A stretch of DNA of 64,000 bases from Amycolatopsis acidiphila (GTDB lineage: Bacteria > Actinomycetota > Actinomycetes > Mycobacteriales > Pseudonocardiaceae), in the NCBI RefSeq assembly GCF_021391495.1, contig NZ_CP090063.1, positions 7,192,001-7,256,000 on the forward strand, given 5' to 3'. The translations under genes were made by a program, and so were the position numbers. The notes under the pieces were generated by a model, which had not been told where the DNA came from, did no database searches, and worked only from the letters and a program-made list of their open reading frames with translations. Shown here in pieces: positions 33,394 through 43,258 of this stretch (positions are counted from its first letter, which is position 1; the number at the start of each line of letters is the position of its first letter).

Positions 33394-34089
33394 ATGGACG
33401 ACGACGGTCACACTGCGTTCAGACCCTACCACCCGCCATCTTCGGGATCGACGCCCGAGCCTGCACGTTCATCTGCACGAGCATCGAGTCTTGCTAATGC
33501 ACGTGCGCGTCAGACCACGGCGCGGGTTTCCGACGACCTCCTCCTCGACGCGGCGCAGCAGTGCGTGCTCGCGGTCGGGTTGCGGCGGGCCACCCTCGCG
33601 GAGATCGCACGCACGGCGAAGGTCAGCCGGATGACGTTGTACCGCCGCTTCCCGGACGTGCGCAGCGTGCTTTCCGCATTGATGACAAGGGAATTCGGCG
33701 CGTTGCTGCATCGCGCGAGCGTCGAGGGGGCGAATGCGCCGCTCGCCCGCCAGCGCCTGGTGCGCAGCGCGGTCGCCGCGGTGCGCCTGCTCAACGGCGA
33801 CGACCTGATGCGCACGGTCATCGACGTCGACGCCGAACTTCTGCTGCCCTACCTCGTCGACCGGCTCGGTGGCACCCAACGGGTCGGGGAACAGGTCGTG
33901 CGGACGCATCTGGAGGCCGGCCGGGCCGACGGTTCGATCCGCGAGGCCGACCTGCCGGCCCAGGCCCGCGCGGTCATGCTCGTGGTCCAGTCCTTTGTGC
34001 TGTCCCTGCGCGCGGCCACCCGGGACCTCGACCCGAAGGTGCTGCTGAACGAGATGGCGCACCACCTGGACGCCGCGCTGCGCCCCTGA
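33394..34089 (+). CDS. TetR family regulator with extended N-terminus
   Basis: A 231-residue protein. The first ~40 residues are low-complexity (Ser/Ala/Pro/Arg) and the HTH lies at ~45-90 (GLRRATLAEIARTAKVSRMTLYRRFPDV). The MTLYRRF recognition helix is usual. The N-terminal extension may be real or the start may lie farther in, but no ATG or GTG occurs closer to the HTH. It is not obviously paired with a neighbour; the nearest candidates are MscR to the left and the XRE/ABC operon to the right. Confidence 0.8.
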   Translation: MDDDGHTAFRPYHPPSSGSTPEPARSSARASSLANARARQTTARVSDDLLLDAAQQCVLAVGLRRATLAEIARTAKVSRMTLYRRFPDVRSVLSALMTREFGALLHRASVEGANAPLARQRLVRSAVAAVRLLNGDDLMRTVIDVDAELLLPYLVDRLGGTQRVGEQVVRTHLEAGRADGSIREADLPAQARAVMLVVQSFVLSLRAATRDLDPKVLLNEMAHHLDAALRP

Positions 34090-34133
34090 CACCCCGCCCT
34101 TCTGCCGGCAGGCTTGCCAAGTCGTTGGGTTTT

Positions 34134-34150
34134 TGCAACAGTACGTTGTA
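34134..34150 (+). promoter_or_regulatory. Operator overlapping the XRE start codon
   Basis: TGCAAC-AGTAC-GTTGTA is a 6+6 inverted repeat with one mismatch and a 5-base spacer. Its last base is the A of the ATG at 34150. No ribosome site precedes that ATG. A dimeric XRE protein binding here would repress its own operon. Confidence 0.55.
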
Positions 34151-34419
34151 TGAGTCCAGTGAGACGTGGCAAGGAGCTGCCGATCTACAACCGGCTCCAG
34201 GTGCTGCGTGCCGAGCGCGGCATGAGCCGCGCGGCGCTGGCCGAGGCGGTCGAGGTGAACCCGCAGACGATCGGCGCGCTCGAACGCGGCGATCACTACC
34301 CCAGTCTCGACCTCGCACTGCGGATCTGCGCGGTGTTCGGGCTACCGGTCGAGGCCGTGTTCAACCGGGAGCCGTTCGCGCCACTGTCCACTCAGGTCTA
34401 TGGCAAGGGGGAGGCATGA
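34150..34419 (+). CDS. XRE family helix-turn-helix regulator
   Basis: An 89-residue small regulator. The Cro/C1 fold is NRLQVLRAERGMSRAALAEAVEV followed by PQTIGALERGDHYPS, with helix 2-3 at about residues 27-50. Proteins of this size (YozG-like) often regulate adjacent transport operons. It lies at the head of a coupled operon, its stop overlapping the next start (ATGA). Confidence 0.9.
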   Translation: MSPVRRGKELPIYNRLQVLRAERGMSRAALAEAVEVNPQTIGALERGDHYPSLDLALRICAVFGLPVEAVFNREPFAPLSTQVYGKGEA

Positions 34420-34940
34420 GGAACCTGCTGGAGAAACACCGGAAACGTTTTCTCGACCACCTGGAGGAACGGGAACGCAGGCGCGCCGGGAAGCTGCAGT
34501 CCTGGCGCACGCGGCGGCATCGCCGGCGGCTGACCGTCGCGCTGGCCGTCGCGAACCTCCTGATGGTCGTCGGCGCGCTGTTCCTGCGGCAGGGCGTTCT
34601 CGACTGGTTCTTCGTGCTGTGGTTCGGCGGGTACCTGATCTGGATGGTGCCGTTCGCCCTGCTGCGGATCCTGACCGGGAAGATGTCCAGCTCCTTCTCC
34701 GCACTGCTCGACGAACGCGAACGCGAGTGGCGCCATCGCGTCAGCTACGTCGGATACCAGGTCCTCATCGTGCTGATGGTCCTCGCGATGTGCTACCTGC
34801 TCGCGATCGCGCGGCAGCCACACGCGGCCGAGCGTGGCGCGGTCATGCTGTCCGCACTGCTCATGGTCGGTTCGTCGGTGCCCGCCCTGGTACTCGGCTG
34901 GGCACTGCCCGACGACCTTCCGGAGGAAAACCTTGCCTGA
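34416..34940 (+). CDS. Four-helix membrane protein in ABC operon
   Basis: A 174-residue protein with a strongly basic, possibly coiled cytoplasmic start (residues 1-40, HLEERERRRAGK) and four predicted membrane helices (~40-60, ~64-84, ~110-130, ~140-162). A second charged loop (DEREREWRHR) lies between helices 2 and 3. I do not recognise a family. Its position between an XRE regulator and an ABC transporter suggests an accessory membrane or sensing subunit. It is coupled on both sides (ATGA upstream, 8-base overlap with the ATPase start). Confidence 0.8.
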   Translation: MRNLLEKHRKRFLDHLEERERRRAGKLQSWRTRRHRRRLTVALAVANLLMVVGALFLRQGVLDWFFVLWFGGYLIWMVPFALLRILTGKMSSSFSALLDEREREWRHRVSYVGYQVLIVLMVLAMCYLLAIARQPHAAERGAVMLSALLMVGSSVPALVLGWALPDDLPEENLA

Positions 34941-35835
34941 CTTGGAGATCGACCGAGTGTCCAAACACTACGGCGACGTCGTGGCGCTGGACGAGGTCTC
35001 CTTCGACGTGCGGGCCGGGGAGCTGTTCGGGTTCGTCGGCAGCAACGGCGCCGGGAAGACCACAACCATGCGCATCGCGCTCGGGGTGCTCGCCGCGGAC
35101 GCCGGCGAAGTGCGCTTCGACGGCGCACCCGTCACGCACGAGACCCGCACCAGGATCGGCTACATGCCCGAGGAACGCGGGCTGTACCCGAAGATGAAGG
35201 TCCTGCCCCAGCTCGTCTACCTCGCCGAACTGCACGGCCTGAGCACCAACGAAGCCCATCGCAGCGCGGAGAACTGGATCGCCAGGCTCGGGCTCGCCGG
35301 GCGGCGGCTCGACGAGGTGCAGAAGCTCAGTCTGGGCAACCAGCAACGCGTCCAGCTCGCGGCCGCGCTGGTGCACGACCCGGCCGTGCTGGTGCTCGAC
35401 GAGCCGTTCTCCGGCCTCGACCCGATCGCGGTCGACGTGATGAGCGAGGTACTGCGGGAGAAGGCGGCGGCCGGCGTGCCGGTCGTGTTCTCCAGCCACC
35501 AGCTCGATCTCGTCGAGCGGCTCTGCGACCGGGTCGGGATCATCCGAAGTGGACGGATGGTCGCCTGCGGCAGCGTCGACGAGCTGACCGCCGACGCGAG
35601 CTCCCAGCTGGTCGTACGAGTTCCCGAGGCGCACCCGGGCTGGGCCAAGCAGCTCGCGGGCGTGCGTGTGGTCGGCGAGGAGCCCGGCAGCACCGTTCTC
35701 GAACTCGACCCGGCGGTGGACGACCAGGTCGTGCTGGAAGCGGCGCTCGCGACCGGTCCGGTGCGCGAGTTCCGGCGCCGCCGTCCGACGTTGGCCGAGC
35801 TGTTCCGCAACGTCGTCACCGGGGGAGAACGATGA
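34933..35835 (+). CDS. ABC transporter ATP-binding protein (NatA-like)
   Basis: A 300-residue ATPase. Walker A is GSNGAGKTTT, the signature LSLGNQQR, Walker B VLVLDEPFSGLDP, and the switch His SSHQLDLVE. The ~80-residue C-terminal extension is typical of ABC-2 type exporters such as NatA. The TTG at 34933 has GGAGG upstream and overlaps the previous stop. It should energise the permease encoded next. Confidence 0.9.
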   Translation: MPDLEIDRVSKHYGDVVALDEVSFDVRAGELFGFVGSNGAGKTTTMRIALGVLAADAGEVRFDGAPVTHETRTRIGYMPEERGLYPKMKVLPQLVYLAELHGLSTNEAHRSAENWIARLGLAGRRLDEVQKLSLGNQQRVQLAAALVHDPAVLVLDEPFSGLDPIAVDVMSEVLREKAAAGVPVVFSSHQLDLVERLCDRVGIIRSGRMVACGSVDELTADASSQLVVRVPEAHPGWAKQLAGVRVVGEEPGSTVLELDPAVDDQVVLEAALATGPVREFRRRRPTLAELFRNVVTGGER

Positions 35836-37019
35836 CCGTACCGCCCACGAAGGCGATCGCACTGGTCGCCAAGCGCGAGCTGAACACCCGGCTGCGCACC
35901 CGCTCGTTCCTCGTCGGCACGATCGTCATCCTGGTGGTGCTGGCAGGCTACCTGCTGTTGCAGGCCAACCTCTTCAGCAACGCGAGCAAGGCGAAGGTGG
36001 GCCTGACGGGTCAGACCATCGGTATCGCCCAACAGCTGCAGACCGCGGGCGGCCAGATCGGCAAGGAGATCCGGACCAGCGTCGTCGCGAACCCCGAGCA
36101 GGGCAGGGCCGAGGTCGAGAGCGGGGACCTGGACATCCTGCTCTCCGGCAACGCCGCCGATCTCCAGGTGCTCGTCAAGTCCGACCTCGACCCGCAGCTG
36201 CGCACGCTGTTCAACGGGATCTCGCATCAGCAGGTGCTCAACGCCAAGCTGCTGGAGGGGGACCTGGACCCGGCGCAGGTGATGCGCGAGGTGAACTCGG
36301 CGCAGGTCGACCTCACGCAGCTCGAGCCGCCGGATCCCGGCCGCGGGCAGCGGCTCGCGATCGGCCTGATCACCGTGTTCCTGTTGTTCTTCGGCATCCA
36401 GACCTACGGCGCGTTCGTCGCGCAGGGTGTGATCGAGGAGAAGTCGAGCCGTGTGGTGGAGCTGCTGCTGTCGACCGTGCGGCCGTGGCAGCTCATGGTC
36501 GGCAAGGTGCTCGGCCTCGGCCTCGTCGGGTTGGTGCAGATCGTCGTCCTGGCCGTCGGCGGGCTCGCGATGGCCTCGGCGACGGGCGCGCTCACCCTGT
36601 CCGGCCTGGCGACCGGGACCGTGCTGTGGGGCGTGGTCTGGTACCTGCTGGGCTTCTTCCTCTACGCGACGGTGTACGCGGCGGCAGGCTCGCTGGTCTC
36701 CCGGCAGGAGGACGCCGCGTCGGTGATCACACCGGTGACGATGGTGTTCACCATCGGGTTCGTCGTCGGGTTCAACGTGCTGGCGCAGAACCCGGACAGC
36801 GGCACCGCGCGCGTGCTGTCGCTGGTCCCGCTGTTCTCGCCGATCCTGATGCCCGCCCGGATGGCGATCGGGAGCGCGGCGGGCTGGGAGGTCGTGCTGT
36901 CCCTGGTGCTCACGCTGGTGCTCGGCTCGCTGCTGACCTGGGTGGGCAGCAGGATCTACCGCAACGCCGTGCTGCACACCGGCAGCCGTCTCAAGCTGAC
37001 GGCCGCGCTGCGCGGCTGA
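35832..37019 (+). CDS. ABC-2 type transporter permease (NatB-like)
   Basis: A 395-residue membrane protein. One N-terminal membrane helix (~25-45), a large extracytoplasmic region (~55-175), then five or six helices (~180-385). The order matches NatB and similar ABC-2 permeases. EEKSSRVVELLLSTVRPWQLMVGKVLG is the coupling-helix region. The cargo is unknown: sodium, an antibiotic, or an envelope compound are all possible. It overlaps the ATPase gene by four bases and is followed by a bidirectional hairpin. Confidence 0.9.
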   Translation: MTVPPTKAIALVAKRELNTRLRTRSFLVGTIVILVVLAGYLLLQANLFSNASKAKVGLTGQTIGIAQQLQTAGGQIGKEIRTSVVANPEQGRAEVESGDLDILLSGNAADLQVLVKSDLDPQLRTLFNGISHQQVLNAKLLEGDLDPAQVMREVNSAQVDLTQLEPPDPGRGQRLAIGLITVFLLFFGIQTYGAFVAQGVIEEKSSRVVELLLSTVRPWQLMVGKVLGLGLVGLVQIVVLAVGGLAMASATGALTLSGLATGTVLWGVVWYLLGFFLYATVYAAAGSLVSRQEDAASVITPVTMVFTIGFVVGFNVLAQNPDSGTARVLSLVPLFSPILMPARMAIGSAAGWEVVLSLVLTLVLGSLLTWVGSRIYRNAVLHTGSRLKLTAALRG

Positions 37020-37083
37020 CCTCCACTGTGGACGTCTTCGCCGGGCAATGCCCGCCGCTCGCGCGCGAAGATCACGCAGGGTG

Positions 37084-37126
37084 CACGAAAACCGCCCTCC
37101 CGCAGGGAAATCGCGGGAGGGCGGTT
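37084..37126. terminator. Bidirectional terminator between permease and gltA
   Basis: A perfect 14-bp stem (37090-37103 with 37113-37126) encloses a 9-base loop. Reading leftward it is followed by TTTTCG, so it clearly serves the minus-strand gltA. It can also slow the rightward permease transcript. Confidence 0.8.
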
Positions 37127-37138
37127 ACGGAAACGAAC

Positions 37139-38449
<1,311 letters not shown>

Positions 38450-38646
38450 GCAAGTCCCTCTCACGGTCACACGGGTCGGCGGCGCCTGCAGGTCGCACAG
38501 GCAGCCATTTGTTCGTGCGCGACCGGTCTATTTCGGGTCTCGCCGCACACCGCCCCGCTGGGGTATGAATTCACCCCTTACGCTAGTCGAACGACTGGGC
38601 ATCGCGCAGCCATTGTGTTACCCAGAGCAAACCGGTGGGATCAGAT

Positions 38647-39576
38647 TCACACCATTTCCTCAGCTTCCGGCGGCTCGGCCCCACTGCGCGAGACGGTGAT
38701 CGCCGCCGCCTTGGCCGCGTAGCCCAGCGCCGCCCGCCAGTCGTCCGCGCCGAGCTGCGTGACCGCGCGCACATCGCGCTCGTGCAGCCAGGCCAGCAGC
38801 GCGCCCTGAACGGTGTCGCCGGCGCCGATCGTGTCGACCAATTGTGCCGGGGCAGAAGGGACGAAAACGTCTTCGGAAGCGGTGTGCACCGCAATTCCGT
38901 CGGCACCCCGGGTGAGCACGACCGCGTCCACGCCCGCGTCGAGCCAGCCCTTCGCGGCCGTCGCCGGGTCGGCGCCACCGGCGAGCCACGCGGCGTCGTC
39001 GTCGGAGAGCTTGAGCAGCCGCACGTCGGGCAGCCAGGACTGGAACCGGGCGCGGTAGGCCTCGGGGTCGGCGATGAGGTCGGCGCGGATGTTCGGGTCG
39101 AGCGCGGTCAGCACCCCACGGCCGGCCTCGCGGCGCAGCATCGTCTCGTAGGTCGTCGCGCCGGGCTCCAGGACCATGCCGAGAGTGCCAAGGCACAGGG
39201 TGGTCACGGCTTCGGGCAGCGGGCCGGGGTCGGCGACGAGCCGGTCCGAGGTGCCCTCGGTGTAGAAGGTGTAGCTGGCCGCACCACGCTCGTCGAGCGC
39301 GACGACGGCCAGGGTCGTCGGCTCGACACCGGTTTGCACCATCGATATATCGACATCCGAGGCGGTTAGCCGGGCACGGAGCGCCTGGCCGAAGCGGTCG
39401 GACGAAACGCGCGAAAGGAACGCCGTCGGCGCGCCGAGCCGGGCCGCCGCGAGCGCCACGTTGTACGGCCCGCCACCGAGTCTCGGCACCAGCGAGGTCA
39501 GCCCGTTGTCCACTTTGGAGTCACCCGGCACCAGGTCGACCAGCGCCTCACCACCTACCACGATCACGGTCGGCAT
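38647..39576 (-). CDS. PfkB family sugar kinase
   Basis: A 309-residue carbohydrate kinase. GGEALVDLVP opens the chain, GGGPYNVALAAARLG is signature 1 and DTIGAGDTVQGALL signature 2 with the catalytic Asp in GAGD. Fructokinase, ribokinase and 2-keto-3-deoxygluconate kinase are all possible. It appears as a single gene, with 44 bases to the TetR stop. Confidence 0.88.
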   Translation of the reverse strand: MPTVIVVGGEALVDLVPGDSKVDNGLTSLVPRLGGGPYNVALAAARLGAPTAFLSRVSSDRFGQALRARLTASDVDISMVQTGVEPTTLAVVALDERGAASYTFYTEGTSDRLVADPGPLPEAVTTLCLGTLGMVLEPGATTYETMLRREAGRGVLTALDPNIRADLIADPEAYRARFQSWLPDVRLLKLSDDDAAWLAGGADPATAAKGWLDAGVDAVVLTRGADGIAVHTASEDVFVPSAPAQLVDTIGAGDTVQGALLAWLHERDVRAVTQLGADDWRAALGYAAKAAAITVSRSGAEPPEAEEMV

Positions 39577-39620
39577 GCTATCCCGGCCCGCCGCGAGCGC
39601 GGAGTAATTGTCCGGTCTTG

Positions 39621-40226
39621 TCAGTCACGCGAAGCGAGACCGCCGAGCAGGAGTTCCGACAGGGCCGTGAACGCCTCGGCGTCGGAGACACCCGTCCGCG
39701 CACCGACGATGCCCGTCTGGATCCCTTCGATCAGTACGGCGGCCATCTCCGCGATGAGCGTCGCGTGCACGTTCCGGAACACCCCGTCCTCGACGCCGCG
39801 TGCGATGAACGAGCGGATCCGCCCCGCGGCGGCGCGGCTGTTCAGCTCGTACGCCGCTCGCGCGGGGGCGAAGTCGTTGATGTCCCGCATGAAGGCCGGG
39901 GACGCGCGGTTCAGGTACTCGGCGATGCCGGCGAGATAGCTGCCGATGATCTCGCGGACGTCGTCGAGGCCGGCGACGCGCTTCTCCATCACGTCGGCCG
40001 CGCCCCGGAAGAAGTGCGCGACGACCCGGACCGCGAGCTGCTCCTTGCTCGGTGCCAGCGCGTACAGCGTCGACTTCGAACAGTGCATCTTCGCCGCCAG
40101 GTCGTCCAGGGTGAAGTGGACGAACCCCTCGGCCAGGAACAGCGCCTCGAGCTCGGCGAGCAGCGCGCGCTGCCGGGCGGTCAGCTGCCTGCTGCCCGGC
40201 GGACGCAGGGGGACGCGATCTGCCAT
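39621..40226 (-). CDS. TetR family regulator
   Basis: A 201-residue TetR protein; HTH residues ~30-60 contain EGFVHFTLDDLAAKMHCSKSTLYALAPSKEQLA. It is divergent from the acyl-CoA dehydrogenase at 40297 with 70 bases between the starts, so it probably represses that gene. The ATG at 40226 is preferred; the open frame upstream of it is antisense to the dehydrogenase gene. Confidence 0.88.
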   Translation of the reverse strand: MADRVPLRPPGSRQLTARQRALLAELEALFLAEGFVHFTLDDLAAKMHCSKSTLYALAPSKEQLAVRVVAHFFRGAADVMEKRVAGLDDVREIIGSYLAGIAEYLNRASPAFMRDINDFAPARAAYELNSRAAAGRIRSFIARGVEDGVFRNVHATLIAEMAAVLIEGIQTGIVGARTGVSDAEAFTALSELLLGGLASRD

Positions 40227-40296
40227 CGGAACACCGTATGTGCTGTACTGTGGCCGATTACAGAGTACTGATCTGAGTACCTTCCCGGAGGCCGAG
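40227..40296. promoter_or_regulatory. Divergent promoter region with repeated GTACT/AGTAC half-sites
   Basis: GTACT (40245), AGTAC (40265) and AGTAC (40276) half-sites occur in 37 bases, with an imperfect inverted pair around CTGTGGCCGATTACAG. The arrangement suggests two adjacent TetR sites. The dehydrogenase gene has a CGGAGG ribosome site at 40286. Confidence 0.5.
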
Positions 40297-41436
40297 ATGC
40301 CCGTCGAACGCCTGCTGCCGAACCGAGAGTCCGAGGACCTGCTCGCACTGGCGGCCGAGCTCGCGCGCGAGGAGCTCAAGCCGCACGCCGCGCAGTACGA
40401 GGAGGCCGAGCGCTTCCCCCGCGAGCAGTTCCGCACGCTGGGCAAGTCCGGTCTGCTCGGGCTGCCGTACGCGGAGCGCTGGGGCGGCGGCGACGTGCAG
40501 TACGAGGTGTACCTGCAGGTGCTCGAGGAGATCGCGGCCGCGTGGATGTCGATCGGCGTCGGGCTGTCGGTGCACACCATGTCCTGCTTCGCGCTCGCCC
40601 ACCACGGCACGGATGAGCAGCGTGACCGGTGGCTCCCGGCGATGCTGGAGGGCGAACTGCTGGGTGCGTACGCGCTGTCGGAGTCGCACGCCGGGTCCGA
40701 CGCCGCGGCGCTGTCCACCCGCGCGCGGCTCGACGGGGACCAGTACGTCCTCAACGGCACGAAGGCGTGGATCACCCACGGCGGGGAGGCCGACTTCTAC
40801 ACGACGATGGTGCGCACGGGTGCGGAGTCCATCTCGTGCCTGCTGGTCGACGGCGCGACGCCCGGGCTCACCGCGGGTCCGCCGGAGCGCAAGATGGGCC
40901 TCACCGGGTCGACCACGGCGCAGCTGATCTTCGCGGACACCCGGGTGGACGCGGACAGGCTGATCGGCGCCGAGGGCGCGGGCCTGCGCGTCGCATTGTC
41001 CTCTTTGGACTCCGGTCGGCTCGGGATCGCCGCGTGCGCGGTGGGTCTTGCGCAGGCGGCGCTCGACGAGGCGGTCGAGTACGCCAAGGGGCGCACCCAG
41101 TTCGGCAAGCCGATCATCGAGTTCCAGGGCCTGGAGTTCCTGCTGGCCGACATGGCGGCCGCGGTGGACTCGGCGCGCGCGACGTACCTGGACGCCGCCC
41201 GCCGCCGCGACCGCGGCATGTCCTTCCGGCGGCAGGCATCGATCGCGAAGCTCGTCGCCACGGACGCGGCGATGAAGGTGACCACCGACGCGGTCCAGGT
41301 CCTCGGGGGCGCCGGTTACACCCGCGACTTCCCGGTCGAACGCTACATGCGCGAGGCGAAGGTGCCCCAGATCTTCGAGGGCACGAACCAGATCCAGCGG
41401 ATGGTCATCGCGCGGCAGTTGAAGGGCGGGGGTTGA
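40297..41436 (+). CDS. Acyl-CoA dehydrogenase
   Basis: A 379-residue enzyme. AYALSESHAGSDAAAL and YVLNGTKAWITHGG form the FAD/substrate strands, YAKGRTQFGKPIIEFQ follows, and GGAGYTRDFPVERYMRE plus FEGTNQIQRMVI carry the catalytic Glu and C-terminal helix. It is of the short/branched chain type (isovaleryl-CoA-like), though the acyl chain is not determined. It is regulated divergently with the TetR at 39621. Confidence 0.9.
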   Translation: MPVERLLPNRESEDLLALAAELAREELKPHAAQYEEAERFPREQFRTLGKSGLLGLPYAERWGGGDVQYEVYLQVLEEIAAAWMSIGVGLSVHTMSCFALAHHGTDEQRDRWLPAMLEGELLGAYALSESHAGSDAAALSTRARLDGDQYVLNGTKAWITHGGEADFYTTMVRTGAESISCLLVDGATPGLTAGPPERKMGLTGSTTAQLIFADTRVDADRLIGAEGAGLRVALSSLDSGRLGIAACAVGLAQAALDEAVEYAKGRTQFGKPIIEFQGLEFLLADMAAAVDSARATYLDAARRRDRGMSFRRQASIAKLVATDAAMKVTTDAVQVLGGAGYTRDFPVERYMREAKVPQIFEGTNQIQRMVIARQLKGGG

Positions 41437-41481
41437 CCTCGCGCGGGGCGCGAGGTGGGCCGGCCGGGCGCGGCCATGCCC

Positions 41482-41504
41482 GGCTGCCGTTGCCGGGTTC
41501 GCCT
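41482..41504 (+). repeat. Dispersed intergenic repeat, copy C
   Basis: These 23 bases (starting GGCTGCCGTTGCCGGG) equal the reverse complement of 24886-24908, and share 16 bases with 13574-13589. GC-rich sequence around it (41460-41540) also resembles copy B, including a GCGCGGCCATGCCC stretch. Confidence 0.8.
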
Positions 41505-41543
41505 GGGGTGGGGTGGGCGGCCGCACTGCCGCCACCGTGCGGG

Positions 41544-42755
41544 CTACTCCTGGTAGCGGCGCTCCGCCACGACGCCCTCGCCACGGGCCTCGTCGAAGGT
41601 GTACACCTCGCGGCCCCGGACGAAGACACGCAGCGCCCTGTTCATCACGTCCAGCGGGTCACCGGACCAGATCACCACGTCCGCGTCCAGGCCCGGCTTC
41701 AGTGCACCCACCTGGTCCTGCAGGCCGAGCATGCGCGCCGGGTTCACGGTCAGCGCACGCAGGGCCACGTCCGGTTCCAGACCGTCCTTCACGGCCAGCG
41801 CCGCCTGGTAGACCAGGAAGTTGATCGGCACCACGGGGTGGTCGGTGGTGATCGCCAGCTGCACGCCGGCCCTGGCGAGGATGCCCGCCGAGCGCAGCGT
41901 CCGGTTGCGCAGCTCCACCTTGGACCGGGTGGTGAACAGCGGCCCGAGGATCACCGGCACGCCCTTCTCCGCCAGCACGTCCGCGATCAGGTGTCCCTCG
42001 GTGCCGTGGTTGACCACGAGCTTGTAGCCGAACTCCTCGGCCAGCCGGATCGCGGTGACGATGTCGTCCGCGCGGTGGGTGTGCTGGTCCCAGTAAAGCT
42101 CCCCGTCGAGCACCTCGGCGAGGGTCTCCATGGTCAGGTCCGTGTCGAACGGCTTGCCCTCGTCCCGCGCGTGATCGCGCTGGGCGGCGTAGTTGCAGGC
42201 CTTCGTGAACGCCTCGCGGATGATCGCCGCGACACCGAGGCGCGTCGACGGGGTCTGCTTCTTGTCGCCGTACACGCGCTTCGGGTTCTCGCCCAGCGCG
42301 CTCTTCACGCTGACCCGCTCGGCGAACACCATGTCCAGCACGGTGCGGCCCCAGGTTTTCACCCCGATGGTCCGACCGCCGATCGGGTTGCCCGAACCGG
42401 GCTTGACCACGACGCTGGTCACCCCGCCGGACAACGCGTCGTCGAAACCGACGTCGTACGGGTCGATGCCGTCGAGCGCGCGGAACCGGGCGCCGTTCGG
42501 GTCGGTCATCTCGTTGGTGTCGTTGCCCGACCAGCCCTCGCCCTCCTCGTGCACGCCGAGGTGGGCGTGCGCGTCGAGAAACCCGGGCAGGACCCACGAG
42601 CCCGACGCGTCGATCAGCTCGGCGTCCTCGGGGATGTCGACGTCGGCGTCCGTGCCGACTGCGATGATCTTGCCGTCCTCGACGAGGACCGTGCCCCCGT
42701 CGATCGGCTCACCATCGATCGGAACCACATAACCGCCCACAATCGCGCTCACCAT
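41544..42755 (-). CDS. Imidazolonepropionase-like amidohydrolase
   Basis: A 403-residue metal-dependent hydrolase. GFLDAHAHLGVHEEGEG carries the metal HxH, YWDQHTHRADD and VVNHGTEGH later histidines, and TTDHPVVP the catalytic Asp. GLKPGLDADVVIWSGDPLDV-type ending (VGALKPGLDADVV) closes the composite domain. The substrate is not evident; imidazolonepropionase-like proteins include many dipeptide and lactone hydrolases. The ATG at 42755 is a clean start. Confidence 0.87.
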   Translation of the reverse strand: MVSAIVGGYVVPIDGEPIDGGTVLVEDGKIIAVGTDADVDIPEDAELIDASGSWVLPGFLDAHAHLGVHEEGEGWSGNDTNEMTDPNGARFRALDGIDPYDVGFDDALSGGVTSVVVKPGSGNPIGGRTIGVKTWGRTVLDMVFAERVSVKSALGENPKRVYGDKKQTPSTRLGVAAIIREAFTKACNYAAQRDHARDEGKPFDTDLTMETLAEVLDGELYWDQHTHRADDIVTAIRLAEEFGYKLVVNHGTEGHLIADVLAEKGVPVILGPLFTTRSKVELRNRTLRSAGILARAGVQLAITTDHPVVPINFLVYQAALAVKDGLEPDVALRALTVNPARMLGLQDQVGALKPGLDADVVIWSGDPLDVMNRALRVFVRGREVYTFDEARGEGVVAERRYQE

Positions 42756-42766
42756 GGTTCGACACG

Positions 42767-43258
42767 CTAACGAACAACGCCCGCCGCCGCGCTTCGAGGG
42801 CGGGCCTTTTCGAAATTCACGATTTCGTACGAGCCTTCCGGCGTGCGGCGCGTCTCGCGGTAGCCCAGCGACGCGTACAACGCCAGCGGCCCGCTCGAGT
42901 GCTCGCCGGTGAACAGCCGCAGCGTGACGACCTCCGGCGGCAGCAGCTCCTCGAGCGCCCGCATCATCGACCGGCCGAGCCCGCGCCGTTGCTGGTCGGG
43001 CGCCACGACGAGCCGTCCGACCTCGCCCACGCCGGCCCGCACGAGCACCCGGACGCTCGCGACCAGCCGACCGGAAAGCCTTATGCCCCAGGCGAAGCAG
43101 GCCGGATCGCGCAGCACCGCCAACAGCTGGCCGAGTGTCTCCACCAGCGGCGGCAGGTTCAGGTCGCCGTGGGCCCGCGCCTCGGTCACGTAGGCCGCGC
43201 GCTGGAGCGTGAGCAGCTCACCCGCGTCGGCCTCGCCGAGCCGCAGCGGCTCAGACAT
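42767..43258 (-). CDS. GNAT family N-acetyltransferase
   Basis: A 163-residue acetyltransferase. RLVVAPDQQRRGLGRSMM holds the acetyl-CoA loop, and LYASLGYRETRR the C-terminal hallmark. The ATG at 43258 overlaps the aldose epimerase gene by 8 bases; a GTG at 43270 is also possible. It lies downstream in the same transcript as aldose 1-epimerase. The acceptor is unknown. Confidence 0.85.
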   Translation of the reverse strand: MSEPLRLGEADAGELLTLQRAAYVTEARAHGDLNLPPLVETLGQLLAVLRDPACFAWGIRLSGRLVASVRVLVRAGVGEVGRLVVAPDQQRRGLGRSMMRALEELLPPEVVTLRLFTGEHSSGPLALYASLGYRETRRTPEGSYEIVNFEKARPRSAAAGVVR

